Shown piece by piece: positions 52,186 through 60,532 of a stretch of 64,000 bases of DNA. The position numbers and the translations under genes were made by a program. The notes under the pieces were generated by a model. That model saw only the letters and a program-made list of their open reading frames with translations. It did no database searches and was not told where the DNA came from. This DNA comes from Streptomyces noursei (GTDB lineage: Bacteria; Actinomycetota; Actinomycetes; Streptomycetales; Streptomycetaceae): NCBI RefSeq assembly GCF_001646665.1, contig NZ_LWBU01000091.1:115353-179352 (forward strand). The letters are read 5' to 3'. Each line of letters opens with the position of its first letter. Position 1 is the stretch's first letter.

Positions 52186-53931
52186 GTGCTGTTCGAGGTG
52201 TGGGCACCGCAGGCAGAGGAACGGGTGGAGCTCCTACTGGAGGACACCACCCACGGGTTGGAGCGCGACCCGGAGCGGGACGGCTGGTGGGTGGCCGACG
52301 TGGAGGCCGCCGACGGCGCACGGTACGGATACGCGCTGGACGGCGGCCCGGTGCTGCCCGACCCGCGGTCGCGGCGCCAGCCGGACGGGCCGGACGGCCT
52401 GAGCGCGGTCGTGGACCACGCCGCGTACGACTGGCGGCACGACCCGCCGGAGCGCGGGCTGCGCGGCGCCGTGCTGTACGAGATGCACGTCGGTACGTAC
52501 ACCCCCGAAGGCACCCTGGACGCGGCGGCCGCCCGGCTGGACCACCTGGTGGAGCTGGGCGTCACGCACGTGGAGCTGATGCCGCTGTGCCCCTTCCCCG
52601 GCCGGCACGGCTGGGGGTACGAGGGCGTGTCGCTGTGGGCGGTGCACGAGCCGTACGGCGGGCCCGGAGCGCTGCGGCGCTTCGTCGACGCGGCGCACGG
52701 GCTCGGGCTCGGCGTGGTGCTGGACGTCGTCCACAACCACCTGGGCCCGTCCGGCAACTACCTCCCGGCCTTCGGCCCGTACTTCACCGACACCCACCAC
52801 ACCCCGTGGGGCGCCGCCGTGAACCTGGACGCGCCCGGCTCCGACGAGGTCCGGGCGTATCTGCTGGGCAGCGCCCTGGCCTGGCTGCGCGACTACCGGA
52901 TCGACGGCCTGCGGCTCGACGCCGTGCACGCGCTGGCCGACACGCGTGCGCTGACCTTCCTGGAGGAGCTGTCGGCGGCGGTGGACCGGCTCGCCGCCGA
53001 GCAGGGCCGTGAGCTGTTCCTGATCGCCGAGTCGGACCTCGCGGACCCGCGCACCACGACGCCCCGCAACGAGGGCGGTCTGGGTCTGCACGCCCAGTGG
53101 AACGACGACTTCCACCACGCCCTGCACACCGCCCTGACCGGTGAGGCCCAGGGCTACTACGCGGACTTCGCGCGCGCCCCGCTGGCCGCCCTGGCCAAGA
53201 CCCTGGGGCACGTCTTCTTCCACGACGGCACGTACTCGACCTTCCGCGGCCGCACGCACGGCCGGCCGCTCGACCGGTCGAGGACCCCGGCGCACCGCTT
53301 CCTGGGCTACGCCCAGACGCACGACCAGGTCGGCAACCGGGCGACCGGCGACCGGCTCTCGGCCTCCTGCTCCCCCGGGCTGCTGGCGTGCGCGGCGGCC
53401 CTGGTGCTGACCGGCCCGGCCACGCCGATGCTGTTCATGGGCGAGGAGTGGGGCGCGGGCACCCCGTGGCAGTTCTTCACCGACCACACGGACCCGCAGC
53501 TCGCGGAGGCGGTCCGCAACGGCCGCCGGAGGGAGTTCGCCGAGCACGGTTGGGCGGAGGAGGACGTCCCCGACCCGCAGGACCCCGCCACCCGCGACCG
53601 GTCCTGCCTCGACTGGGCGGAGCGCGACCGGGAGCCGCACGCCCGGCTGCTCGCCTGGTACCGGGAGCTGATCGCGCTGCGCGCCGCGCAGCCGGACCTG
53701 ACCGACCCCGACCTGGCCGCGGTGCGGGTGGCCTTCGACGAGGACGCCCGCTGGCTGGCCTACCGGCGCGGGGACCTGCGCGTGGCGGTGAACCTCGCCA
53801 AGGAACCCGCCGCGATCCCGCTCGGCGGCCGGGGGCGCGTCCTGGCGGCCTGGGAGCCGGTGGAGATGCCGAACGGCGACGGGCTGATGACCCTGCCCCC
53901 GGAGTCGTGCGTGGTACTGGCGGACGCGTAG
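52186..53931 (+). CDS. treZ: Malto-oligosyltrehalose trehalohydrolase
   Basis: The 581-residue protein has an N-terminal CBM48-like domain, GH13 motifs VVLDVVHNHLGPSGNYLPAFGPYFTD, DGLRLDAVHAL (nucleophile Asp), FLIAESDL (acid Glu) and YAQTHDQVGNRATGDRL, all typical of TreZ. It cleaves maltooligosyl trehalose to free trehalose. GTG 52186 has GAGGGG 8-10 bases upstream. Works with TreY and GlgX of this window. A bidirectional hairpin terminates it. Confidence 0.96.
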   Translation: MLFEVWAPQAEERVELLLEDTTHGLERDPERDGWWVADVEAADGARYGYALDGGPVLPDPRSRRQPDGPDGLSAVVDHAAYDWRHDPPERGLRGAVLYEMHVGTYTPEGTLDAAAARLDHLVELGVTHVELMPLCPFPGRHGWGYEGVSLWAVHEPYGGPGALRRFVDAAHGLGLGVVLDVVHNHLGPSGNYLPAFGPYFTDTHHTPWGAAVNLDAPGSDEVRAYLLGSALAWLRDYRIDGLRLDAVHALADTRALTFLEELSAAVDRLAAEQGRELFLIAESDLADPRTTTPRNEGGLGLHAQWNDDFHHALHTALTGEAQGYYADFARAPLAALAKTLGHVFFHDGTYSTFRGRTHGRPLDRSRTPAHRFLGYAQTHDQVGNRATGDRLSASCSPGLLACAAALVLTGPATPMLFMGEEWGAGTPWQFFTDHTDPQLAEAVRNGRRREFAEHGWAEEDVPDPQDPATRDRSCLDWAERDREPHARLLAWYRELIALRAAQPDLTDPDLAAVRVAFDEDARWLAYRRGDLRVAVNLAKEPAAIPLGGRGRVLAAWEPVEMPNGDGLMTLPPESCVVLADA

Positions 53932-53997
53932 TCCTCCGGCTCCCCGCGCGCCGCCGCCCAGGCTGCCACCGCCGCTCGCGCGATGCCGGGGCGGCGG

Positions 53998-54026
53998 CCC
54001 GCCGGGGTAACGGTGTCCCCGGCGGG
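53998..54026. terminator. Bidirectional hairpin between treZ and the kinase
   Basis: CCCGCCGGGG (53998-54007) and CCCCGGCGGG (54017-54026) form a perfect 10-bp stem with a 9-base loop, between two convergent stops. Confidence 0.85.
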
Positions 54027-54038
54027 TGACGGTGGGCG

Positions 54039-54665
54039 TCAGGTCATGCGGACGACGAGGTCGGCGCGGTCACGGCCGGCGGAGACCAGCCGGGCGTTGG
54101 CCTCGTCGCTCTCCTCGACCCAGCGCTCGGCGGCCGGACGGTCCTTGCCGAACCGGACGTGCCGTTCGACGAGGCGGTGGACCCGGCGGTGGTCGTCCAG
54201 CTCCAGGAACCAGACCTCGTCGAGGAGCGGCCGGACGGGCGCCCAGGGGCCGTCGTCGTGGAGGAGGTAGTTGCCCTCGGTGACGACGAGCGGCACGTCC
54301 GGGGCGACCGGGATGCTGCCCGCGACCGGTTCCTCCAGGGCGCGGTCGAAGGCCGGGGCGTAGACGACGGTGCCGGGCTCGGGCGTGCGGAGGCGGGCGA
54401 GGAGCGCGGCGTAGCCGGCCGCGTCGAACGTGTCGGGGGCGCCCTTGCGGGCGGCCCGTCCCAGCCGGTGCAGCTCCGCCTGGGCGAGGTGGAAGCCGTC
54501 CATCGGGACGAGCGCGGCGAGCCCGCCGAGGCGGTCGACCAGCCGGGCCGCGAGGGTCGACTTGCCCGCGCCCGGTGCTCCCGCCAGCCCGAGGATGCGG
54601 CGGGTGCCCGGGACGGCGAGGCGGCGGGCGCGGGCGGTGAGCCCTGCGAGCGCGTGCGAGTCCAT
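54039..54665 (-). CDS. Nucleoside/nucleotide kinase family protein (uridine-kinase/phosphoribulokinase-like)
   Basis: The 208-residue protein has Walker A GAPGAGKSTLAARL near residue 30, a PMDGFHLAQ substrate segment (as in uridine kinase and pantothenate kinase), VTEGNYLL, and a lid with RFGKDRPAAERWVEESDEANARLV. This set is typical of the FrcK/YggC-like nucleoside kinase-fold family whose substrate is often a sugar or unknown. Stop is convergent with treZ. ATG 54665 begins a family-like N-terminus. No transporter is adjacent. Confidence 0.88.
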   Translation of the reverse strand: MDSHALAGLTARARRLAVPGTRRILGLAGAPGAGKSTLAARLVDRLGGLAALVPMDGFHLAQAELHRLGRAARKGAPDTFDAAGYAALLARLRTPEPGTVVYAPAFDRALEEPVAGSIPVAPDVPLVVTEGNYLLHDDGPWAPVRPLLDEVWFLELDDHRRVHRLVERHVRFGKDRPAAERWVEESDEANARLVSAGRDRADLVVRMT

Positions 54666-54733
54666 GGCAGCCAGTGTGGCAGTCGGCGGGCCCGCTGGTC
54701 AGATCTAGGGTCATACGTATAACGTCTGGAAGC

Positions 54734-55123
54734 ATGTCGCACATCGCCCTGATCACCCTCGTCGTCCGTGACTACGACGAGGCCATCTCCTTCTACACCC
54801 GCGCGCTCGGCTTCGACCTGGTGGAGGACGCGGATCGCGGCGGGGGCTCCCGGTGGGTCGTGGTCCGGCCCCGGGGCGCCGGCGCGGGGACCGGTCTGCT
54901 GCTGGCCCGGGCGGCGGGCGAGGCGCAGGAGCGGAGCGTCGGCGCGCAGACGGGCGGGCGCGTCGGGTTCTTCCTGCACACCGAGGACTTCGCCGGCGAC
55001 CGGGAGCGGATGCTGGCCGCGGGGGTGCGGTTCCTGGAGGAGCCGCGCCACGAGCCGTACGGCACGGTGGCCGTCTTCGAGGACCTGTACGGCAACCGGT
55101 GGGACCTGCTCCAGCCCGCCTGA
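54734..55123 (+). CDS. VOC-family protein (glyoxalase/bleomycin-resistance fold)
   Basis: The 129-residue protein is one complete VOC module, IALITLVVRDYDEAISFYTRALGFDLVEDADR...GFFLHTEDF...EPRHEPYGTVAVFEDLYGNRWDLLQ, with metal-ligand candidates His3 or Glu near the end as usual. Function could be lyase, isomerase or resistance; not predictable. It is intact, in contrast to the VOC remnant at 19.3 kb. It shares a 68-base upstream region with the divergent kinase gene. Confidence 0.9.
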   Translation: MSHIALITLVVRDYDEAISFYTRALGFDLVEDADRGGGSRWVVVRPRGAGAGTGLLLARAAGEAQERSVGAQTGGRVGFFLHTEDFAGDRERMLAAGVRFLEEPRHEPYGTVAVFEDLYGNRWDLLQPA

Positions 55124-55278
55124 GGCCGCCCGTGCCGGGGCGCCGCACGCCGGAGGTGCCAGGAACCGGGGTGTCAGGAACCGGGGGCGGGCCCGGCCTG
55201 CGGGGGTGGGGCGGACCCCACCCCCGTACGAGAGCAGGCGCCAGTGACACGGCCGCCGTGGCGCGGTGGACTTGAGCC

Positions 55279-55794
55279 ATGGACACCGTGATGGCAGGGG
55301 ACGCCCGTCCGCGCGCTTCGGCAGATGCGCCCGCCTCCTTGCGCGCGCCCGTTCCGCCGTGCGCGCCCTCGTCCGGCGGCGGCGCGAAGGCGCCGCGGAT
55401 ACCGGCCGCCGAGGCCTGGTACGCCGCCCCGCTGCGGGTCTTCCTGGCCGGTTCGCTCCTGACGTTCGTGCTCTCGCACGGCTTCGACGGGGGCTACCAC
55501 CTGGTGGTCGTGCTCGCCGGCGGTGCCCTCCAACTGTCCGGCGCTGCCTGGGCTTTCGCCACCCGGCGACCCCTGAGGCGCGGGGGCCGGACGGGTAGGC
55601 TGGCGGCATGCCCCTCCTCCAGCCGCTCCGCCCCGGCCACGCTCCCGCGCTGCTCGCCTTCGAGCGGGAGAACCGGGCCTTCTTCGCCGCCTCCGTGCCC
55701 GACCGGGGCGACGACTACTTCACGGGGTTCGACGCCCGGCACCGCGCGCTGCTGGCCGAGCAGGCCGAGGGCACCTGCCGCTTCCACGTCGTGA
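55279..55794 (+). CDS. Possible small membrane protein, frame questionable at its 3' end
   Basis: The frame from ATG 55279 encodes a Pro/Ala-rich start and two hydrophobic segments around residues 45-95 (AAPLRVFLAGSLLTFVLSHGF, YHLVVVLAGGALQLSGAAWAFA). These look real and have GC-biased third positions. After about residue 105 the frame overlaps the GNAT gene (start 55608) and becomes Ser/Pro-rich as a shadow frame would. Either the true protein ends near 55600 after a lost stop/frameshift or only the first ~105 residues are evolved coding sequence. Family unknown. Confidence 0.4.
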   Translation: MDTVMAGDARPRASADAPASLRAPVPPCAPSSGGGAKAPRIPAAEAWYAAPLRVFLAGSLLTFVLSHGFDGGYHLVVVLAGGALQLSGAAWAFATRRPLRRGGRTGRLAACPSSSRSAPATLPRCSPSSGRTGPSSPPPCPTGATTTSRGSTPGTARCWPSRPRAPAASTS

Positions 55795-56180
55795 CCGGCG
55801 ACGGCGGCGAGGTGCTGGGGCGGGTCAACCTGGTCGACGTGGCGGACGGCTCGGCCGAGCTGGGGTACCGCTTCGCCGAGAAGGCCACGGGGCGCGGCCT
55901 GGCGACGGCCGCGGTCCGGGCGGTCTGCGCGCTGGCCGCCGCGGAGTACGGTCTGACCGGCCTGTGGGCCGTCACCACGCGGGACAACGCCGGCTCGCGA
56001 GCCGTCCTGGCCCGGACGGGGTTCACGCCCGCCGGAGAGGTCGAGGTGGACGGCCGCCCCGGCCTGCGGTACGTACGGCACCTGGGCGGCCAGGAGGCCG
56101 CCCGGGCCGGGTCCGCGCGTCAGTCCCGGCCGGCGCCGTCCTCCGGGGTCAGCCTCAGCGAGATCGAGTTGATGCAGTAG
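55608..56180 (+). CDS. GNAT-family N-acetyltransferase (RimJ/RimL type)
   Basis: The 190-residue protein has RimJ-like features: PLLQPLRPGHAPALLAFERENRAFF, ELGYRFAEKATGRGLATAAVRAVCALA (acetyl-CoA loop GRGLAT) and NAGSRAVLARTGFTPAGE. Substrate may be a protein N-terminus or small amine. The last ~20 codons overlap the end of msrB (61 bases, convergent), so its extreme C-terminus (after GGQEAARAG) may not be functional. ATG 55608 lacks a clear ribosome site. Confidence 0.88.
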   Translation: MPLLQPLRPGHAPALLAFERENRAFFAASVPDRGDDYFTGFDARHRALLAEQAEGTCRFHVVTGDGGEVLGRVNLVDVADGSAELGYRFAEKATGRGLATAAVRAVCALAAAEYGLTGLWAVTTRDNAGSRAVLARTGFTPAGEVEVDGRPGLRYVRHLGGQEAARAGSARQSRPAPSSGVSLSEIELMQ

Positions 56181-56539
56181 CGCTGGTCCGTCGGGGTCGG
56201 GTAGCCCTCCCCCTCGAAGACGTGACCCAGGTGGGAGCCGCACCGCGCGCAGCGAACCTCGGTGCGGACCATGCCGTGGGAGCGGTCCTGGATCAGCTCG
56301 ACCGCGTCGGTGTCCTTCGGGTCGTAGAAGGACGGCCAGCCGCAGTGCGACTCGAACTTGGTCGTGGAGGTGAAGAGTTCGGCCCCGCAGGCGCGGCAGG
56401 AGTAGACGCCCTCGGCCTTGGTGTCGGTGTACTCACCGGTGAAGGGGCGCTCCGTGCCGGCCTCGCGGAGGACGTGGTACTCCTCGGGGGACAGCTCGGC
56501 GCGCCACTGCTCGTCCGGCTTCTCGACGTCGTACGCCAT
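56120..56539 (-). CDS. msrB: Peptide-methionine (R)-S-oxide reductase
   Basis: The 139-residue protein has all MsrB features: two zinc-binding CxxC pairs (CRACGAE and CARCGSH), GWPSFYDP, and the catalytic Cys in RYCINSISL. It repairs methionine-R-sulfoxide using thioredoxin. Start ATG 56539 has GAGGGAGAGCA upstream on the minus strand. It lies 23 bases downstream of murC, so it is probably cotranscribed with it. Confidence 0.96.
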   Translation of the reverse strand: MAYDVEKPDEQWRAELSPEEYHVLREAGTERPFTGEYTDTKAEGVYSCRACGAELFTSTTKFESHCGWPSFYDPKDTDAVELIQDRSHGMVRTEVRCARCGSHLGHVFEGEGYPTPTDQRYCINSISLRLTPEDGAGRD

Positions 56540-56562
56540 GTGCTGCTCTCCCTCGATCGCGT

Positions 56563-57975
56563 TCAGTCGCGGTCCGCCAGGCGGGCCAGGATCCTGGGGC
56601 CGAGGTCGGTGACGTCCCCGGCTCCCATGGTGAGAACGAGATCACCGGGCTTGGCCATTCCCGCGACGACGTCCGGGACGGTGTCCTTGTCGGGCACGGC
56701 GGTGACGTCCGCGCCGGCGGCGCGGGCGGCGTCGATGATCAGGGCGCTGGTGACGCCGGGGATCGGGTCCTCGCGGGCCGGGTAGATCTCCAGGACGGCC
56801 GACGCGTCGGCGAGGGCGAGGGCCTGGCCCATCTCCTTGCCGAGTTCCTGGGTGCGGGAGAAGAGGTGCGGCTGGAAGACGACGAGGAGCCGGGAGTCCC
56901 CCGCGGCGCCGCGCATGGCCTCCAGGTCGGCGGTCATCTCGGTGGGGTGGTGCGCGTACGAGTCGATGACCTGGACGCCCGCGGCCTCGCCCTTGAGCTG
57001 AAGACGCCGGCCGACGCCGGTGTACGCGGTGAGGGCCTGGGCCAGGGCCGCGGGGTCGATGCCGACGCGGGCGCCGGCGGCGAGGGCGGCGGCGGCGTTG
57101 TGGGCGTAGTGGCGGCCGGGCACGGAAACGGTGAAGGTGTGCTCGGTGCCGTCGAGGGCGACGGTGACCTCGCTGGTCATGCCCTTGGGCGTGATGGCGA
57201 GGATCCGGGCGTCGGAGTCGGCCGACTCGCCCACGCGGATGATCGTCAGGTCGTCGCGGCCGGCGACCCGGCGGGCCAGCTCGCGGGCGCCGGAGTGCTC
57301 GCCGACGACCAGCGTGCCGCCGGGGCGGACCTTGGCGACGAACGCCTCGAAGGACTCGTAGATCTCGTCCATCGACGCGTAGTTGGCGTGGTGGTCCAGC
57401 TCGACGTTGAGGACGATCGCGACCTCGGGGTCGTACTTCTGGAAGCTGCGGTCGCTCTCGTCCGCCTCGGCGACGAAGATGTCGCCGTCGCCGTGCAGCG
57501 CGTTGGTGCCGGGCCCGGCGAGGTCGCCGCCGATGGCGTACGACGGGGCGAGGCCCAGCTCGGTGAGGGCGACGGCGAGCATCGAGGTGGTGGTGGTCTT
57601 GCCGTGCGTGCCGGCCACGGCGATGGCGCGCAGCCCGGTCATCAGGGCGGCCAGCGCGTCGGAGCGGTGGACGACGGGGATGCCCAGCTCGGTGGCGCGG
57701 GCCAGCTCGGGGTTGTCGGGGCGGATGGCGCTGGAGACGACGACGCTGGTGGTGTCGTCCGCCAGGTTGCCCGCGGCGTGGCCGATGTGGACGGTCGCGC
57801 CGAGGGCCCGCAGGGACGCGGCGGTCTCGGACTCGCGCGCGTCGCTGCCGGCGACCCGGGCCCCGCGCTGGGCGAGGATCTTGGCGATGCCCGACATCCC
57901 GGCGCCGCCGATGCCGATGAAGTGCGGCCGCTCCATGGCGGCGGGAATCATGGCGGCAGGAAGGGCGGGTGCCAT
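56563..57975 (-). CDS. murC: UDP-N-acetylmuramate--L-alanine ligase
   Basis: The 470-residue protein has the Mur ligase layout: N-terminal HFIGIGGAGMSGIAKILAQRG Rossmann motif, ATP-binding GTHGKTTTTSML, and later EADESDRSF, NVELDHHANY and DSYAHHPTEM. It adds L-Ala to UDP-MurNAc in peptidoglycan synthesis. ATG 57975 follows GGGAGAG; N-terminal tail MAPALPAAMIPAAM is longer than in E. coli. It is outside the dcw cluster, as usual for Streptomyces. msrB follows. Confidence 0.97.
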   Translation of the reverse strand: MAPALPAAMIPAAMERPHFIGIGGAGMSGIAKILAQRGARVAGSDARESETAASLRALGATVHIGHAAGNLADDTTSVVVSSAIRPDNPELARATELGIPVVHRSDALAALMTGLRAIAVAGTHGKTTTTSMLAVALTELGLAPSYAIGGDLAGPGTNALHGDGDIFVAEADESDRSFQKYDPEVAIVLNVELDHHANYASMDEIYESFEAFVAKVRPGGTLVVGEHSGARELARRVAGRDDLTIIRVGESADSDARILAITPKGMTSEVTVALDGTEHTFTVSVPGRHYAHNAAAALAAGARVGIDPAALAQALTAYTGVGRRLQLKGEAAGVQVIDSYAHHPTEMTADLEAMRGAAGDSRLLVVFQPHLFSRTQELGKEMGQALALADASAVLEIYPAREDPIPGVTSALIIDAARAAGADVTAVPDKDTVPDVVAGMAKPGDLVLTMGAGDVTDLGPRILARLADRD

Positions 57976-58016
57976 GCGTGACTCTCCCGGGGTGTGGCGT
58001 ACGTGAGGGCCCCAGC

Positions 58017-58502
58017 CTATTCGGTGTCCGGCTCGTCGTTGTGCGCGAAGAGCTTGAGCACCGGTACGCCGACCTTGTGGCGGGCCCGGGAGGCCCAGTC
58101 CCGGTGGAAGAACTCCTCCACGTAGTGGGGCTTGGTCAGCACGATCACCTCGTCGGCGCCGGCCTCCTCGACGACGGCCTTCAGCACGTCCAGCGGATGG
58201 TCCTCGACGACCTGGCCGACGGCGTCGCAGCCGGCCTCGCGCAGGACGCGCAGGGAGTGCTCGAGCCCTTGCTGGGCGGGCAGCTCGGCCGCCTTGCCCT
58301 CCGGTTCCTCGCCCTCCTTGACGGCCTCTCTCAGCTCGCCGAGGGCGACGTCGTCGATGGCCCGCAGCAGCACGACGGCCTGGTCGCCGCGCGGCTGCAT
58401 CAGGACGATGAAGGACATCTGCTCGTCGCCGTGGAGGGTGGTGACGAACTCCACGTCCACGGTCGACAGCGGCTTCTCGATCATCAGAACGCTTGTGAAC
58501 AC
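58017..58502 (-). CDS. Conserved 161-aa protein (often labelled indole-3-glycerol-phosphate synthase), probably USP-like
   Basis: The sequence MFTSVLMIEKPLSTVDVEFV and later QVVEDHPLDVLKAVVEEAGADEVIVLTKPHYVEEFFHRDWASRARHKVGVPVLKLF is, from memory, a family always next to murC in Streptomyces. It has been annotated as indole-3-glycerol-phosphate synthase, but no TrpC catalytic Lys/Glu motif is visible. The LREAGCDAVGQVVEDHPLDVLKAVVEEAGADEVIV segment is typical of universal-stress-protein folds. GTG 58502 with AAGGG 9 bases upstream starts it; murC follows 41 bases on. Confidence 0.8.
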   Translation of the reverse strand: MFTSVLMIEKPLSTVDVEFVTTLHGDEQMSFIVLMQPRGDQAVVLLRAIDDVALGELREAVKEGEEPEGKAAELPAQQGLEHSLRVLREAGCDAVGQVVEDHPLDVLKAVVEEAGADEVIVLTKPHYVEEFFHRDWASRARHKVGVPVLKLFAHNDEPDTE

Positions 58503-58531
58503 TTGGGAGCCCTTCTGCGGAAACCATCCTT

Positions 58532-58549
58532 CCCCGTGTCCGCACGGGG
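58532..58549. repeat. Small perfect hairpin upstream of the USP-like gene
   Basis: CCCCGTG-TCCG-CACGGGG forms a 7-bp stem with a 4-base loop, 30 bases upstream of the start codon on the minus strand, in the likely 5' leader. Confidence 0.65.
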
Positions 58550-58582
58550 ACTGCGTGAGTAAGTCTGCCCATCGGGGGCTAA

Positions 58583-58601
58583 GCGGAACGGTTTATTCCG
58601 C
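58583..58601 (-). terminator. Hairpin after the RibD-like reductase gene
   Basis: On the minus strand GCGGAA-TAAACCG-TTCCGC lies 7 bases after the reductase stop at 58609. The 6-bp stem is shorter than other terminators of this window, so its strength is uncertain. Confidence 0.55.
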
Positions 58602-58608
58602 TGATTGG

Positions 58609-59370
58609 TCAAGCCCTGCTGTAACGGGTGAAAAGGAACCCGTCCTCCTCCAGGAGGGACGTGAGGGCGAACCGTTCCGGCACCTTCGGGGACGGCCCGC
58701 CGGTGATCCGCTGCGCGCCCCCGGCGGTCAGCAGTGGCGACACCGTCAGGCACAGCTCGTCCAGCACCCCGGCCGCCACCAGCTGCCCGAGCAGCCGGGG
58801 GCCGCCCTCCGTCAGCTGCCGGGTGAGCCCGCGCTCGGCCAACGCCCGCACCACCCTCTCCGGCTCCACGCCCCGTCCGTCCCCGGCGACGACCACCTCG
58901 GCGCCGGCCTCCTGGGCCGCGCTTACCCGGTCCGGGGCGGCTGATGCGCCGGTCAGCACCAGCGTCGGCACGAGGGGCGCGGTGAACAGCGGCGCCGAGA
59001 AGTCGAGGTCCAGCGAGGCGCTGACCACCGCGATCGCGGGCGCCGGGCCTTGGCCGGCGGCCGCCCTGCGCTCCGCGAAGGCCTCACGGGCCCGTGCCGG
59101 GCGGTATCCCTCCAGGCGCACCGTCTCGGCACCCACGACCACCACGTCGGCCAGGCCGCGCAGGGTGCCGAAGATCCGCATGTCGGTGTCGGACGAGATG
59201 GGCTGGGACCGCCCCTCGTGCTGGGCCGCCCCGTCCAGGGACGACACCATGTTCGCCCGCAGCCACGGGCCCTCCGGGGGGTACGCGTAGACCTCGGCCA
59301 GCTCGTCGAGGGACCACTCCCGCCCTTCGGCGGGGACTGTCGGGTCGGTCACAGGGAAGAGGCGTCGCAT
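58609..59370 (-). CDS. Pyrimidine reductase family protein (RibD C-terminal domain)
   Basis: The 253-residue protein is a dihydrofolate-reductase-like RibD_C reductase: WLRANMVSSLDGAAQHEGRSQPISSDTDMRIFGTLRGLADVVVVGAETVRLEGY and TEGGPRLLGQLVAAGVLDELCLTVSPLL. No riboflavin genes are near, so an alternative substrate is possible. ATG 59370 has no ribosome site and lies 37 bases from the divergent zapE start; it may be leaderless. A short hairpin ends the transcript. Confidence 0.92.
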   Translation of the reverse strand: MRRLFPVTDPTVPAEGREWSLDELAEVYAYPPEGPWLRANMVSSLDGAAQHEGRSQPISSDTDMRIFGTLRGLADVVVVGAETVRLEGYRPARAREAFAERRAAAGQGPAPAIAVVSASLDLDFSAPLFTAPLVPTLVLTGASAAPDRVSAAQEAGAEVVVAGDGRGVEPERVVRALAERGLTRQLTEGGPRLLGQLVAAGVLDELCLTVSPLLTAGGAQRITGGPSPKVPERFALTSLLEEDGFLFTRYSRA

Positions 59371-59407
59371 GCCGTGCAGTCTGGCACGGCGATTAGAGTG
59401 AGGAACT

Positions 59408-60478
59408 GTGTCGACCAGTGCCATAACCGAAGCGGCCCCGCTGTCCCTGTGCGCCCGCGAGCCGCACGTCCCGGCCGACCGTCTGGTCGCCGAGATGGTG
59501 CCGCCGCCGCGCTTCGACGCGGTGCGCTTCGACACCTACATCCCGGACCCGAACCAGCCGAGCCAGACGCAGGCGGTCGAGGTCCTGCGCTCCTTCGCGG
59601 CCGGACTCGGCGGCGCGCACGCGAGCGGCGCCGGACGGCGGCGCTGGTTCCAGAAGAAGCCGGCCGCGCCGGCCGGGCCGCGCGGCGTGTACCTGGACGG
59701 CGGGTACGGCGTCGGCAAGACGCACCTGCTGGCCTCCCTCTGGCACGCCACGCCCGCCGAGCCGTCCCTGAAGGCGTTCGGCACCTTCGTGGAGCTGACC
59801 AACCTGGTCGGGGCGCTGGGCTTCCAGCAGACGGTCGCCACCCTCGGCGGGCACCGGCTCCTGTGCATCGACGAGTTCGAGCTGGACGACCCGGGCGACA
59901 CGGTCCTGGTGTCGACGCTGCTCGGCAAGCTGGTCGACGCGGGCGTGGCCCTGGCGGCCACCTCCAACACGCTGCCGGGCAAGCTCGGCGAGGGCCGGTT
60001 CGCCGCCGCCGACTTCCTGCGGGAGATCCAGGGCCTGTCGGCCCACTTCCGGCCGCTGCGCATCGACGGCGAGGACTACCGCCACCGGGGGCTGCCCGAG
60101 GCCCCGGCGCCGTACGCGGACGAGCAGGTCACCAGGGCGGCGTACGCCACGCCCGGCGCGTCGCTCGACGACTTCCCGCACCTGCTGGAGCACCTGGCAC
60201 GGGTGCACCCGAGCCGGTACGGCGCGCTCACGGACGACGTCCGGGCGGTCTGCCTCACCGGGGTGACGCCCGTGCCCGACCAGTCGACGGCGCTGCGCCT
60301 GGTGGTGCTCGCGGACCGGCTGTACGACCGGGAGGTCCCGGTCCTCGCCTCGGGGCTGCCGTTCGACAAGCTGTTCAGTGACGAGATGCTGAACGGCGGG
60401 TACCGCAAGAAGTACTTCCGGGCGATCTCGCGGCTCACCGCGCTGGCGCGCGACGCGAAGGGGCTGGTCGCCCAGTAG
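59408..60478 (+). CDS. zapE: Cell division protein ZapE (AFG1-like ATPase)
   Basis: The 356-residue protein has Walker A DGGYGVGKTHLLAS, Walker B RLLCIDEFELDDPGDT, sensor-1 ATSNTLPGKLGEG, and the FLREIQGLSAHFRPLRIDGEDYRHR segment of the AFG1/ZapE family. ZapE destabilises FtsZ polymers at late division in E. coli; mitochondrial relatives aid protein turnover. GTG 59408 with GAGGAACT upstream. Divergent from the pyrimidine reductase, with the promoters necessarily overlapping. Confidence 0.93.
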   Translation: MSTSAITEAAPLSLCAREPHVPADRLVAEMVPPPRFDAVRFDTYIPDPNQPSQTQAVEVLRSFAAGLGGAHASGAGRRRWFQKKPAAPAGPRGVYLDGGYGVGKTHLLASLWHATPAEPSLKAFGTFVELTNLVGALGFQQTVATLGGHRLLCIDEFELDDPGDTVLVSTLLGKLVDAGVALAATSNTLPGKLGEGRFAAADFLREIQGLSAHFRPLRIDGEDYRHRGLPEAPAPYADEQVTRAAYATPGASLDDFPHLLEHLARVHPSRYGALTDDVRAVCLTGVTPVPDQSTALRLVVLADRLYDREVPVLASGLPFDKLFSDEMLNGGYRKKYFRAISRLTALARDAKGLVAQ

Positions 60479-60532
60479 GTTGGGGGTGCCATAACCCGTT
60501 TGGGGTCGCAGCTCGTCCGAAGGGAATCCGGC

